Position numbers and translations under genes: made by a program. Below, one piece after another: positions 24,908-32,096 of a stretch of DNA of 64,000 nucleotides. The notes below the pieces were generated by a model that did not search any database, was not told the origin of the DNA, and was given only the letters and a program-made list of their open reading frames with translations. The stretch lies in the NCBI RefSeq assembly GCF_000721175.1, contig NZ_JOEZ01000004.1:1-64000 (forward strand). Reading direction: 5' to 3'. Positions within the stretch are counted from its first letter, which is position 1; every line of letters starts with the position of its first letter. The stretch is from Streptomyces anulatus. GTDB taxonomy: Bacteria > Actinomycetota > Actinomycetes > Streptomycetales > Streptomycetaceae.

Positions 24908-26434
24908 CTAGAACAGGGTCAGCGGCTCGGGAGGGGCTGGCGTGGGCTGGTGTTCTCGGATCGCGTCTCGAAGCTGGGCGGCCGTGACGCGGGCTGCGTC
25001 GAACGTCTCGGTCCAGCCGTTGGGCATCTGGACGGCGGTGAGGAAGACGCCGTGCCCGGCGGCGCGCAGGCGCCGCAGGATCGTCTGCTCCACGGCCAGG
25101 GCGTCGTCGCCGCTGGGCACGTGGTGTTCGTAGAACAGGGTCCATCCGAGGCGGCGGTGCTGGGCGATGCGGTCGTTGCGCTGAAGGGCGCCGGCGACGC
25201 CGATCTTGACGGCGCCGTGCTGTGCGTGGGTGACGACGTAGACGCGGGCGGGCGCGGCGCGGTCGAAGCCATAGCGGGCGCAGTACTTGCATCTGCGGCC
25301 GCTGCGGATCTTGGCCAGGGTGGGGGTCGAGGTGCGGCCGCAGGTGGTGCAGCGGCAGCGCCAGGGCGTCATGGTCGTGGTATAGGGCTCCAGGGGCTCG
25401 AGGCCGGCTTCGCGCATGGAGGCGGCGGCGCGCTCGGGGTCTTCCCGTCGGGCGGCGCCGGCGCGGAGGTCGGCGCAGCGCCGGCATCCGCTCTGGCCGG
25501 CGAGGATGGATCCGAAGGTCGGCGAGGTGATGGTGCCGCAGCCGTGGCACAGGCACCGCCAGGGGTACTTGACCCCGCGGTACGGTTCCTGGGGTTCGAA
25601 TCCGTGTTCGCGCATCTCGGCGACGGCCAGGTCCTCGTCGTGGCGCTGCGCCTCACCGTTGGCCCGGTCAGCGCACCGCTTGCAGGCCGGACGCCGGCTC
25701 TGGCCGGTCAGGGAACCCAGGCGGGGGGAGACGATGGACCCGCACTTGGTGCAGCGGCTCTTCCACGGGAACGCGGTCCCGGGGTACGGCTCCAGCGGCT
25801 CCAGGCCCGCTTCCCGCATCACCGCGGCCGCGGTCTCGGCGTCGTGGCGCATCGACTCGTTGGCTTTGCGCCGGCCACAGGGGTAACAGCCGCCCTGGCC
25901 CTGCCGGATGGAGCCCAGCGTGGGTGCCCCGGGCGCTCCGCACGTCCGGCAGCGGACGGGCCACGGCGTGTCCACTCCCGGGTACGGGCCGAGGGGTTCC
26001 AGGCCCGCGGCCCGCATGTCGGCCGCGGCGACGTCCGGGTCGACCGGCGCGTTCGGAGCGCACCACCGGCAGGGCCCGGCACCGGAGTTGATCCGGACGT
26101 AGGTGGGTGTGACCTCGCGTCCGCATGCGAGGTGGCGGCACCGCCACTTGCGGTCGCTGCCGGGATAGGGCTCCAGGGGCTCCAGGCCGGCGGCCCGCAT
26201 GACGCCGGCTGCGGCCTCGGGCTCGATCCGGGCCCGCCCGGAGCAGTAGACGCAGCCGCGCTGTCCCTTGGTGACATTGCTCAGGCGGGGGGTGACCTCC
26301 CGGCCGCACGCCGTATGGCGGCACCGCCACGGGGCGGAGCTGCCGGGGTAGGGCTCCAGCGGCTCCAGGCCCGCTGCCCGCATGATCTCTTCCGGTTCGC
26401 GGGGGTCCTTCCGCGGTCTGCCGGTGCGCGTCAT
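24908..26434 (-). CDS. Six-fold zinc-ribbon repeat protein with C-terminal GIY-YIG-like domain
   Basis: 508 residues. Six tandem repeats of 61-68 residues begin at about residues 18, 79, 140, 206, 274 and 340. Each opens with M-R-x-x-G-[LF]-E-P-x-x-P-Y and carries W-x-x-x-C-x-x-C-G, then a GxxxC-x-x-C pair, i.e. one treble-clef/zinc-ribbon per unit (compare DUF4379-type zinc ribbons, from memory). After the sixth, residues about 397-470 read RVYVVTHAQHGAVKIGVAG, then RNDRIAQHRRLGW and FYEHHV. This fits a GIY-YIG/T5orf172-like nuclease fold (YVVT...VKIG, Arg, later Glu). Repeated ribbons would give modular DNA recognition for the nuclease. Sequence near-identity of the units implies recent internal duplication. 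Confidence 0.82.
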   Translation of the reverse strand: MTRTGRPRKDPREPEEIMRAAGLEPLEPYPGSSAPWRCRHTACGREVTPRLSNVTKGQRGCVYCSGRARIEPEAAAGVMRAAGLEPLEPYPGSDRKWRCRHLACGREVTPTYVRINSGAGPCRWCAPNAPVDPDVAAADMRAAGLEPLGPYPGVDTPWPVRCRTCGAPGAPTLGSIRQGQGGCYPCGRRKANESMRHDAETAAAVMREAGLEPLEPYPGTAFPWKSRCTKCGSIVSPRLGSLTGQSRRPACKRCADRANGEAQRHDEDLAVAEMREHGFEPQEPYRGVKYPWRCLCHGCGTITSPTFGSILAGQSGCRRCADLRAGAARREDPERAAASMREAGLEPLEPYTTTMTPWRCRCTTCGRTSTPTLAKIRSGRRCKYCARYGFDRAAPARVYVVTHAQHGAVKIGVAGALQRNDRIAQHRRLGWTLFYEHHVPSGDDALAVEQTILRRLRAAGHGVFLTAVQMPNGWTETFDAARVTAAQLRDAIREHQPTPAPPEPLTLF

Positions 26435-26572
26435 GGTCCAACTCCCCGCTCTTCAAGGGTGAGCGGGGTCTTGCCTCGCTGTGCGGCGCAGCCTAGAGGC
26501 GGCCACTGACATCGACGCGACGCTGATCGTCGCCTTGCCGTCGGTGGGAACCGGTACCGGGGGCCGGACGGC

Positions 26573-26989
26573 TCAGTTCACGTCATCGGGTACGGCATCG
26601 GCAGGAACTTGGGGTTCGTCGCCGGTGCAGTTCGCTCCGGTCAGGTCCTCGCAGATTCGGGAGTGCAGGGCGATGGCGGCGGCATCGAGCCGCTCCCACT
26701 GCTCGATCGTCAGGTCGGGCAGCAGTGCATCGAGGTGGTGCAGTGCGAAGGCGACGGCCGCCGGCACCGTGTGGCCCAGGAGGTTGTCGATGCCGGCGCT
26801 GTGAGCCTCGTGGTGGAGGTCGCGGCCGCCGGACAGCCCGTAGGCCAGTGCGTACTTGTAGGCCGCTTCCTCGGCAAGGGAGCTGTTCGCGAGGGCGCGT
26901 TCACCGTCGGAGCAGTCGGCGGTGGCAAGGAGTCGGTCGATCACGGAGCCGGAAATGATCTCGCCGGAGACGGTGGTGGCGTCGTTCAT
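26573..26989 (-). CDS. Hypothetical protein coupled to the Ser/Thr kinase
   Basis: 138 residues from ATG 26989, which overlaps the kinase stop by 4 bp (ATGA). It is helical with a His-rich middle (GGRDLHHEAHSAGIDNLLG, AVAFALHHLDALLPDL) and an acidic C-terminus. No family recognised. The tight coupling makes it a candidate substrate or regulator of the kinase, which is inference only. Confidence 0.7.
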   Translation of the reverse strand: MNDATTVSGEIISGSVIDRLLATADCSDGERALANSSLAEEAAYKYALAYGLSGGRDLHHEAHSAGIDNLLGHTVPAAVAFALHHLDALLPDLTIEQWERLDAAAIALHSRICEDLTGANCTGDEPQVPADAVPDDVN

Positions 26990-28524
26990 GTGGGGGTAAC
27001 GGCGGACCGGGGCCGGGTGACACGAAGGAGCTCGGTGTTTCCGGTCCGGGCCGGCGCAAGAGGGTCGTGGCGGGTTCGGCGCGGTGTGAGGACCGCGGTG
27101 AGAAGTGCTGCGGCCGGCCACAGCACGGCGCCGGCGGCGATGAGGGTGAGAGGCGGAAGGCCGGCGTGGTGGGCGGCGAGCAGCACGGTGGCGGTCTGCA
27201 GGGCACCGGCGGTCGCCGCGAGGTCGCCGTGCCAGGCCGAGCGGTGGAGGGTGTGCTCGACCAGGCGGCGCACACCGCTGGTGCAGGCGATCAGGGTTGG
27301 CCCGCCGAGGACGCTGATGGCCAGGGCGTACGCCCAAAAGGAGATGTCGGTGACGAGGACGGCGAGCGCCGTGCCGCCGGTGAGGAGCAGGAGGGTCATG
27401 AGGGCGGCCGTGGTGATCCTCAGCTGCTCGGGGTGCGGTGGCTGGGGCGGATCGAGAAGGTAGAGGGCGGCGAGCAGCAGCCCGGCGAGAGTGCCCAGGC
27501 TGGTCGTCCAGGGCGTCGGCACGGTGGTGGTGAGCGAGAGGGCGCCGGTGATGGCGGCCGTGGTCAGGCCGGCCGCGCACATAGTGCTGCTGCGGGCGGC
27601 CGGCTCGCGGTGGCGGCTGACGGAGGTCGTGGTGGCGACCAGCGTGGGCGGGTGCCGGGGCGCTGTCGCGGTGGGTGCGTCGGCGAGAGCGGCCAGCGCG
27701 GTGTTCAGCCGGGTGAGCCGCATGCGGGTGTCGGCCGCGGTCGGCCGGCGGTCGGGGTCCTTGTCGAGGAGTTCCAGGAGCAGCTGCTCGAGCTCGCGGG
27801 GAACACCGGGGCGCAGGGTGGACAGCGGGGTCGGCGCGTCGTGGACGTGCTGGTTGAGGATCTGCCAGCCCGTGCCGGTGAAGGGGACGTGTCCGGTGAG
27901 CAGCTCGTGGAGGAGGCAGCCGAGCGAGTAGAGGTCACTGGGTGCGCTCAGCGTGGTGTCTCCGCGGGCCTGCTCGGGCGACATGTAGGCGGGGGTGCCG
28001 ATGGCGACGCCGGTCACGGTCAGGGTGTGGTGGGTGGCCTCGGCAAGGCGCGCGATGCCGAAGTCGCACAGTTTCGCGGCGTTGCCGGCGGCCTGGTCGA
28101 GGAGGACGTTGGACGGCTTGAGGTCGCGGTGGACGATGCCGCGGTGGTGGGCGGCCTCCAGGGCCTGGCTGATCTGGATCGCCCAGGTCAGGGCCTGGGT
28201 GACGGGGAGCGGGCGGCCGGTGAGGGTGTTCAGCGGCCGTCCGTCGATGAGGTCCATGGCCAGGAAGAGGATCCTGCGGCCGTCGAGGTCGGCGGCGCCG
28301 TGGTCCCGGACGGCGACGACGTTCGGGTGGGACAGGCGCGCGGCGACCTGCGCCTCGCGGCGGAAGGCCGCTTCCCGCACCGGGTAACCCTCCCCGACCG
28401 CAATGATCTTGAGGGCGAGGTCGTGGTTCTCGTGGAGGTCCTCTGCGCGCCACACGGTGCCCATGCCTCCGCTGCCGATCGGCTCCTTCAGCCGGTACCG
28501 GCCGGCGACCGTCGTGCCGCGCAT
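26986..28524 (-). CDS. Membrane-bound Hanks-type serine/threonine protein kinase
   Basis: 512 residues from ATG 28524, picked because GGAGGACTTG precedes it and RYRLKEPIGSGGMGTVW starts the kinase fold at once. Catalytic elements are the Gly loop (GSGGMGTV), ALKII lysine, HRDLKPSNVLLD, DFGIARLAE and GTPAYMSPEQA, ending near residue 280. The C-terminal 200 residues contain about six hydrophobic stretches, e.g. GTLAGLLLAALYLLDPP, ALMTLLLLTGGTALAVLV and LTLIAAGAVLWPAAALLTAV, and no PASTA domains. A cytoplasmic kinase tethered by a multi-pass C-terminal membrane region, so the sensor is probably the membrane part. Signalling target unknown. Confidence 0.88.
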   Translation of the reverse strand: MRGTTVAGRYRLKEPIGSGGMGTVWRAEDLHENHDLALKIIAVGEGYPVREAAFRREAQVAARLSHPNVVAVRDHGAADLDGRRILFLAMDLIDGRPLNTLTGRPLPVTQALTWAIQISQALEAAHHRGIVHRDLKPSNVLLDQAAGNAAKLCDFGIARLAEATHHTLTVTGVAIGTPAYMSPEQARGDTTLSAPSDLYSLGCLLHELLTGHVPFTGTGWQILNQHVHDAPTPLSTLRPGVPRELEQLLLELLDKDPDRRPTAADTRMRLTRLNTALAALADAPTATAPRHPPTLVATTTSVSRHREPAARSSTMCAAGLTTAAITGALSLTTTVPTPWTTSLGTLAGLLLAALYLLDPPQPPHPEQLRITTAALMTLLLLTGGTALAVLVTDISFWAYALAISVLGGPTLIACTSGVRRLVEHTLHRSAWHGDLAATAGALQTATVLLAAHHAGLPPLTLIAAGAVLWPAAALLTAVLTPRRTRHDPLAPARTGNTELLRVTRPRSAVTPT

Positions 28525-28806
28525 CAAGTCCTCCAGCCCTGCGTGTCTGGGCGCTGGGCCGGCCGGCACCAGGCGCGCCGCGGGCGAGGGCGTTCCCGCG
28601 GTGCAGCGGAGCATACGAAAACGCCTTGGCGGGGCTGGGCGGAACGATGCCGGCAGCGGGACTGTGGCCCGCACTTCAGTGGGTGTCTTTGCAGGTCAAG
28701 GTCATGCAAGTGTGGTTGTAGGGACGTGCGCGGCCGGCCACGCCGGGCCTCCTGGAAGGCGGTGGGCCATGGTGCTGTCATCTTGTTCCGGGGGAATCCT
28801 TCGGAT

Positions 28807-29229
28807 ATGGACGACACACGTGCGTGGTGTGGCGCCGGGCTTCCCGGCGGGCGGCGGCGCCGGTACTGCCCCCGTCCGCGTCCCTGCCGACAGGAGGCCT
28901 ACCGCGAGCGGCGGCGAGCCGCAGCTGCCCTCCGGGCACGGATCGCTCTGCTGCAGATCTCTCGCGAGATCCGGGCCCGATGCGAGGCCCTGGAGCTGCT
29001 GGTGGCCGACGCGGTCGGCAACGAGCGGGCTCACGCGGGGATGCACAGCACTGCGGCCGCGGACTTCCAGCACCTGACCAGCGAGCTGGTGCGGTGCGCG
29101 GTGATCGCGGATCGGGAGGTGAGCGCCACCTGGGAGCAGATCGGGCGCCCGCACGGTCTGAGCGCGGATGCGGCCAGGGCCCGGTACGGCCGGGCCCGGC
29201 TCCTGTGGCCTCCGCCGATGCCGGAATGA
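28807..29229 (+). CDS. Small treble-clef-like protein with C-terminal sigma-like helices
   Basis: 140 residues from ATG 28807. The N-terminus reads WCGAGLPGGRRRRYCPRPRP followed by CRQEAYRERRRAAAA. RYC...CRQ.AYRER is a short zinc-binding pattern I have seen in many Streptomyces hypothetical proteins. Next is a long helix (ARIALLQISREIRARCEAL), and at the end WEQIGRPHGLSADAARARYG, an HTH-like helix pair as in sigma region 4. Probably a small DNA-binding protein. It faces the kinase gene divergently and precedes the tRNA. Confidence 0.65.
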   Translation: MDDTRAWCGAGLPGGRRRRYCPRPRPCRQEAYRERRRAAAALRARIALLQISREIRARCEALELLVADAVGNERAHAGMHSTAAADFQHLTSELVRCAVIADREVSATWEQIGRPHGLSADAARARYGRARLLWPPPMPE

Positions 29230-29325
29230 CGCCAGCCTGTGGGGAGAGGCCCGGGCAGCTGCGCCGGAAGGAGGCGAGGAGGCCGTTGGCCCCCTTGGCT
29301 GTGCGGGGTTCGGATACGGCGAAGA

Positions 29326-29343
29326 GCCCGGACGGATCCGGGC
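29326..29343 (-). terminator. Terminator-like hairpin downstream of the tRNA
   Basis: GCCCGGA (29326-29332) and TCCGGGC (29337-29343) with loop CGGA, extended outward by GAAG/CTTC. It lies 11 bp beyond the tRNA 3' end in the tRNA's transcription direction. Confidence 0.6.
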
Positions 29344-29354
29344 CCTTCGGTCAG

Positions 29355-29428
29355 TAGCGGGGACAGGATTTGAACCTGCGACCTCTGGGTTATGAGCCCA
29401 GCGAGCTACCGAGCTGCTCCACCCCGCG
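29355..29428 (-). tRNA. tRNA-fMet (CAT), initiator type
   Basis: A 74-nt cloverleaf without encoded CCA. The acceptor strands are CGCGGGG and CCCCGC with an unpaired 1:72 position. The D loop has AGCAGCTCGGTAGCT, the anticodon arm is CTGGGCTCATAACCCAG (anticodon CAT at 29392-29394) and the T arm contains GGTTCAAATCC. The mismatch at 1:72 and the three consecutive G-C pairs above the anticodon loop are the hallmarks of initiator tRNA, not elongator Met or Ile2. It is isolated from other tRNAs. A tRNA 3' end can serve as an integration site, but no direct repeat of it was seen elsewhere in the window. Confidence 0.93.
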
Positions 29429-29483
29429 TCGGTGACGCCACTCTACACAGTGGCCGTCGCGGGGCGGCGCGCATTTTCCGGGG

Positions 29484-29690
29484 TCAGCCGCGGCGGACGA
29501 TGTTCTCGGCCTGGGGGCCCTTCTGGCCCTGGGTCACGTCGAAGGTGACCTGCTCGCCTTCGAGGAGCTCGCGGAATCCGTTGCCGGAGATGTTGGAGTA
29601 GTGCGCGAAGACGTCCGGTCCACCGCCGTCCTGCTGGATGAAGCCGAAGCCCTTCTCGGCGTTGAACCACTTCACGGTGCCGCTGGCCAT
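29484..29690 (-). CDS. cspA: Cold-shock domain protein (CspA family)
   Basis: 68 residues from ATG 29690. RNP1 is KGFGFIQQD and RNP2 is VFAHYSNI. The opening is [17 protein letters not shown] and the end is [12 protein letters not shown], all canonical. It binds single-stranded RNA/DNA as a chaperone. The RNP2-like stretch has Y and N where many Csps have FVHFSAI, so it is a somewhat divergent paralogue. It lies just upstream of the tRNA on the same strand, 55 bp apart. Confidence 0.95.
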   Translation of the reverse strand: MASGTVKWFNAEKGFGFIQQDGGGPDVFAHYSNISGNGFRELLEGEQVTFDVTQGQKGPQAENIVRRG

Positions 29691-29891
29691 GCGTCTGTCC
29701 TTCGAAATCGCCGGGTGGTTCCCGGTCGGTCTGTGGGTGGTGCCCTCCGTCATCGAAGGGCGTCCGGCGTCCGTTCTACCCCGTAGGCGGGACACCAATC
29801 CGGCTCCCGCGCGGGTGAGGCGTGCAAGTTGTGCCGCCCAGCGGGCCTCGGGCTCTTCGGTGCTGGCCCGCTGCGTGCGGGAGGCTGGCGC

Positions 29892-30173
29892 CTACTTGCC
29901 CTTCGCGGCTTCCTTGAGCTTGCTGCCGGCGGAGACCTTCACGCTGAAGCCTGCCGGGATCTCGATCGGCTCGCCGGTCTGCGGGTTGCGCGCGGTGCGA
30001 GCGGCACGGTGGGTTCGCTCGAAGGTCAGGAAGCCGGGAATGGTGACCTTCTCGTCGCCCTTGGCGACGACGTCGCCGACAGTCTCGGCGAGGGCGGCCA
30101 GCACGGCGTCGGCGTCCTTGCGGGTCACCTCGGCGCGCTCGGCGAGGGCTGCGATCAGCTCACTGCGGTTCAT
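29892..30173 (-). CDS. hup: HU-family nucleoid protein
   Basis: 93 residues from ATG 30173, with GGAG upstream. The full HU fold is present: MNRSELIAALAERAEVTRKD, the KVTIPGFLTFERTHRAAR strand, and the DNA-binding arm ARNPQTGEPIEIPA, ending VKVSAGSKLKEAAK. It bends and compacts DNA as a dimer. There is no long Lys/Ala-rich tail, so it is the HupA rather than the HupS type of Streptomyces. A plasmid or arm-borne HU copy could help the replicon avoid titrating host HU (inference). Confidence 0.95.
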   Translation of the reverse strand: MNRSELIAALAERAEVTRKDADAVLAALAETVGDVVAKGDEKVTIPGFLTFERTHRAARTARNPQTGEPIEIPAGFSVKVSAGSKLKEAAKGK

Positions 30174-30405
30174 GAGGGGTACTCCGTGGTCCTCGGGTTG
30201 TCACGTCCGCTGCACGGACGGGACGTGTGCGGCGCCATCCTGTCACCTGGGTCTGACAACGCCGGGTCCAGTGCCAGGCAGTTCCTCGCCGGATCACCGG
30301 AGCTGCGGTGCGGGCAACGTTGGAGCGCTGGTCTCAAGGACTAGTGCCGGCTGGCTTCATGCCTCATCCCCGGCCTATGTGGCGCCGATCCGACAGACTT
30401 CAGCG

Positions 30406-31773
30406 ATGGACAACTTCGAGGTTTACGGTTCCTGGTGGATCCCAGGGGGAGCGCCTACGACGGGGAAGCTCAGTTTCTCCGAGAAGGGCCCGGTCCTGAC
30501 GCTCTACGGTGCGTTGCTGAGCCAGGAGGTTCCCGGTGGGGAGCTTTCCGGGCCAGCCGAGTGGGGAACTCTCCCTCTCATCCATGGCCGCGACGAGCAG
30601 CAGCGTTCCATTACACTGCTCGGCGCTTTCGGAATGACTAGCCAGTGGCCTGAAATCACGGAGCAGACGTTTGATGCAGAGCTGGCCGTGATAGGGGACC
30701 ACCTGATGGACGCGGATTTCAGTGGAATTCGATCCGACTTTGACTATCTGGCGGACTGGGTTGGCGCTCCGCCAGTGAGCAAGAGGCAAAAGGAGCCGCG
30801 GGCAACCCTTATTGACGACAAGATTGCGGAGTGCGTCTCAACGACATGGGGAGACGCCTCACTGGCCATTCGAAGTGGCGTAATCGGATCGTCTGATGAA
30901 GCCCATGTTTCTGTTCGCCGCTGGTGCGCCTTCTCTGCTGAATCCGGCTCACCGCAGCGCTGGTCAGAGTTGCTTGAATCCTACCTTCGCCCCTTCCATG
31001 ATCTCCTGCTCTTGTCTCTGGGTAGAGAACTCCGGATGAGAGATGTGGAGTTGCGCCCAGAAGGAAGCGAGGAATGGATGTCTGCATACTTCCGAACGCT
31101 CGCACCCGGAAGCGTTGTGGAATCGAGCATTTCCTCCTACCGTGCCCCTACCTTGCTCACCGCAGAGGATTCCCCTGTACCTCTCTCAGAGCTCCTGCCT
31201 CGCTGGTTCGACCTGTACCAGGACCGCCAGACGGTGATCGCACTGCTGCATGCACCGCTCTACGCACCCTTCACCTACTCGGCGCACCGGTACGCATCCT
31301 TTTTCCAAATCCTTGAGGCATATCACAGGGTCAAGAAGAATGAGTTCGGCAGCAAAGACGTATCTAAACAGGAGCACGGGGCGCGGGTCAAACTGGTCGT
31401 GTCGGCACTCGATGCTGCTGGCTTGCCCCAAGATCATGTCCAGTGGACAAAGAATGTGATCCAAGGACGCAACGACAAGTCACTCAAGGAGCAAATTGTA
31501 GATGTCGTGTCATCTACAGGGAAACTCGGACAGATAATCCTTGCCGCAGTTCCAGATTTTCCAACTCTCGTCTACAACGCGCGCACCGGCGTTTCTCACG
31601 GCGGAGCAGACAAGGGGCCAAGCGCAACTCAACGCTATTGGTGCGGAGAGGTGCTGCTTTGGTTGATGAGGGTGCGACTACTCCAAGACCTAGGTATCAC
31701 TGATAGTGACGCCCGAGCTCTCCGCAACACACGCTTCCAGGACAGCTTGAAACAACTCAGCATCGGGATGTAA
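30406..31773 (+). CDS. ApeA-like anti-phage HEPN protein
   Basis: 455 residues from ATG 30406. The N-terminal about 130 residues (FEVYGSWWIPGG, GKLSFSEKGPVLTLYGALL, IHGRDEQQRSITLLGAF) resemble the N-terminal domain of ApeA-type proteins (ApeA_NTD, from memory). The C-terminal region carries YNARTGVSHGG near residue 395, an R-x4-H HEPN ribonuclease motif, on a long helical bundle (RYWCGEVLLWLMRVRLLQ). ApeA (Gao et al. 2020) gives single-gene abortive phage defence by HEPN RNase activity. The gene is visibly less GC-rich than its neighbours, with A/T-ending codons common, which suggests recent acquisition. It stands alone. Convergent space 31774-32096 contains nothing recognisable. Confidence 0.75.
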   Translation: MDNFEVYGSWWIPGGAPTTGKLSFSEKGPVLTLYGALLSQEVPGGELSGPAEWGTLPLIHGRDEQQRSITLLGAFGMTSQWPEITEQTFDAELAVIGDHLMDADFSGIRSDFDYLADWVGAPPVSKRQKEPRATLIDDKIAECVSTTWGDASLAIRSGVIGSSDEAHVSVRRWCAFSAESGSPQRWSELLESYLRPFHDLLLLSLGRELRMRDVELRPEGSEEWMSAYFRTLAPGSVVESSISSYRAPTLLTAEDSPVPLSELLPRWFDLYQDRQTVIALLHAPLYAPFTYSAHRYASFFQILEAYHRVKKNEFGSKDVSKQEHGARVKLVVSALDAAGLPQDHVQWTKNVIQGRNDKSLKEQIVDVVSSTGKLGQIILAAVPDFPTLVYNARTGVSHGGADKGPSATQRYWCGEVLLWLMRVRLLQDLGITDSDARALRNTRFQDSLKQLSIGM

Positions 31774-32096
31774 ATCCAGTTCCGCCAGCACCTGGTCTTG
31801 CCATGCGGGTTGGTGAGTCGGCGGGGTTCTCGCAGGGCGGCGGTCGATCCCGTGCTGGATTCGGCTCGTCTCTCAGTCATCCGGCGCACGTACTCTGGCT
31901 GTCCCTCGTGCCGGGCGTGCTCGGCTGTCGTAGCCTTCGACCAGGCCGCCAGCCGGGGGTGGTAGTCGGTCGTCAGCGGTCTTCCAGCCTGTTGGCGAGG
32001 GGGACTCGGTCGCTGTTGCCGCCGACAGCCGACCGCGTGCGGGATTGGACTCGGGTGCCACGGGACAGCACAGTCCTCCCTCTGGGGCTGCTCGTA
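31774..32096. other. Intergenic region without a recognised gene
   Basis: 323 bp between the convergent ApeA-like and helicase genes. Possible frames here have no coding-like composition, and no repeat or strong hairpin was noticed. Confidence 0.5.

Noticed and set aside
25591-25612. tRNA T-arm-like string GGTTCGAATCC
   Set aside because: It lies inside the zinc-ribbon coding sequence and no cloverleaf surrounds it.
24884-26509. 541-residue + strand frame opposite the zinc-ribbon gene
   Set aside because: It shows apparent repeats only because the opposite strand is repetitive, and has no Cys pattern of its own.
29355-29428. tRNA 3' end as an att site of an integrative element
   Set aside because: No direct repeat of the 3' end and no integrase were seen in the window.
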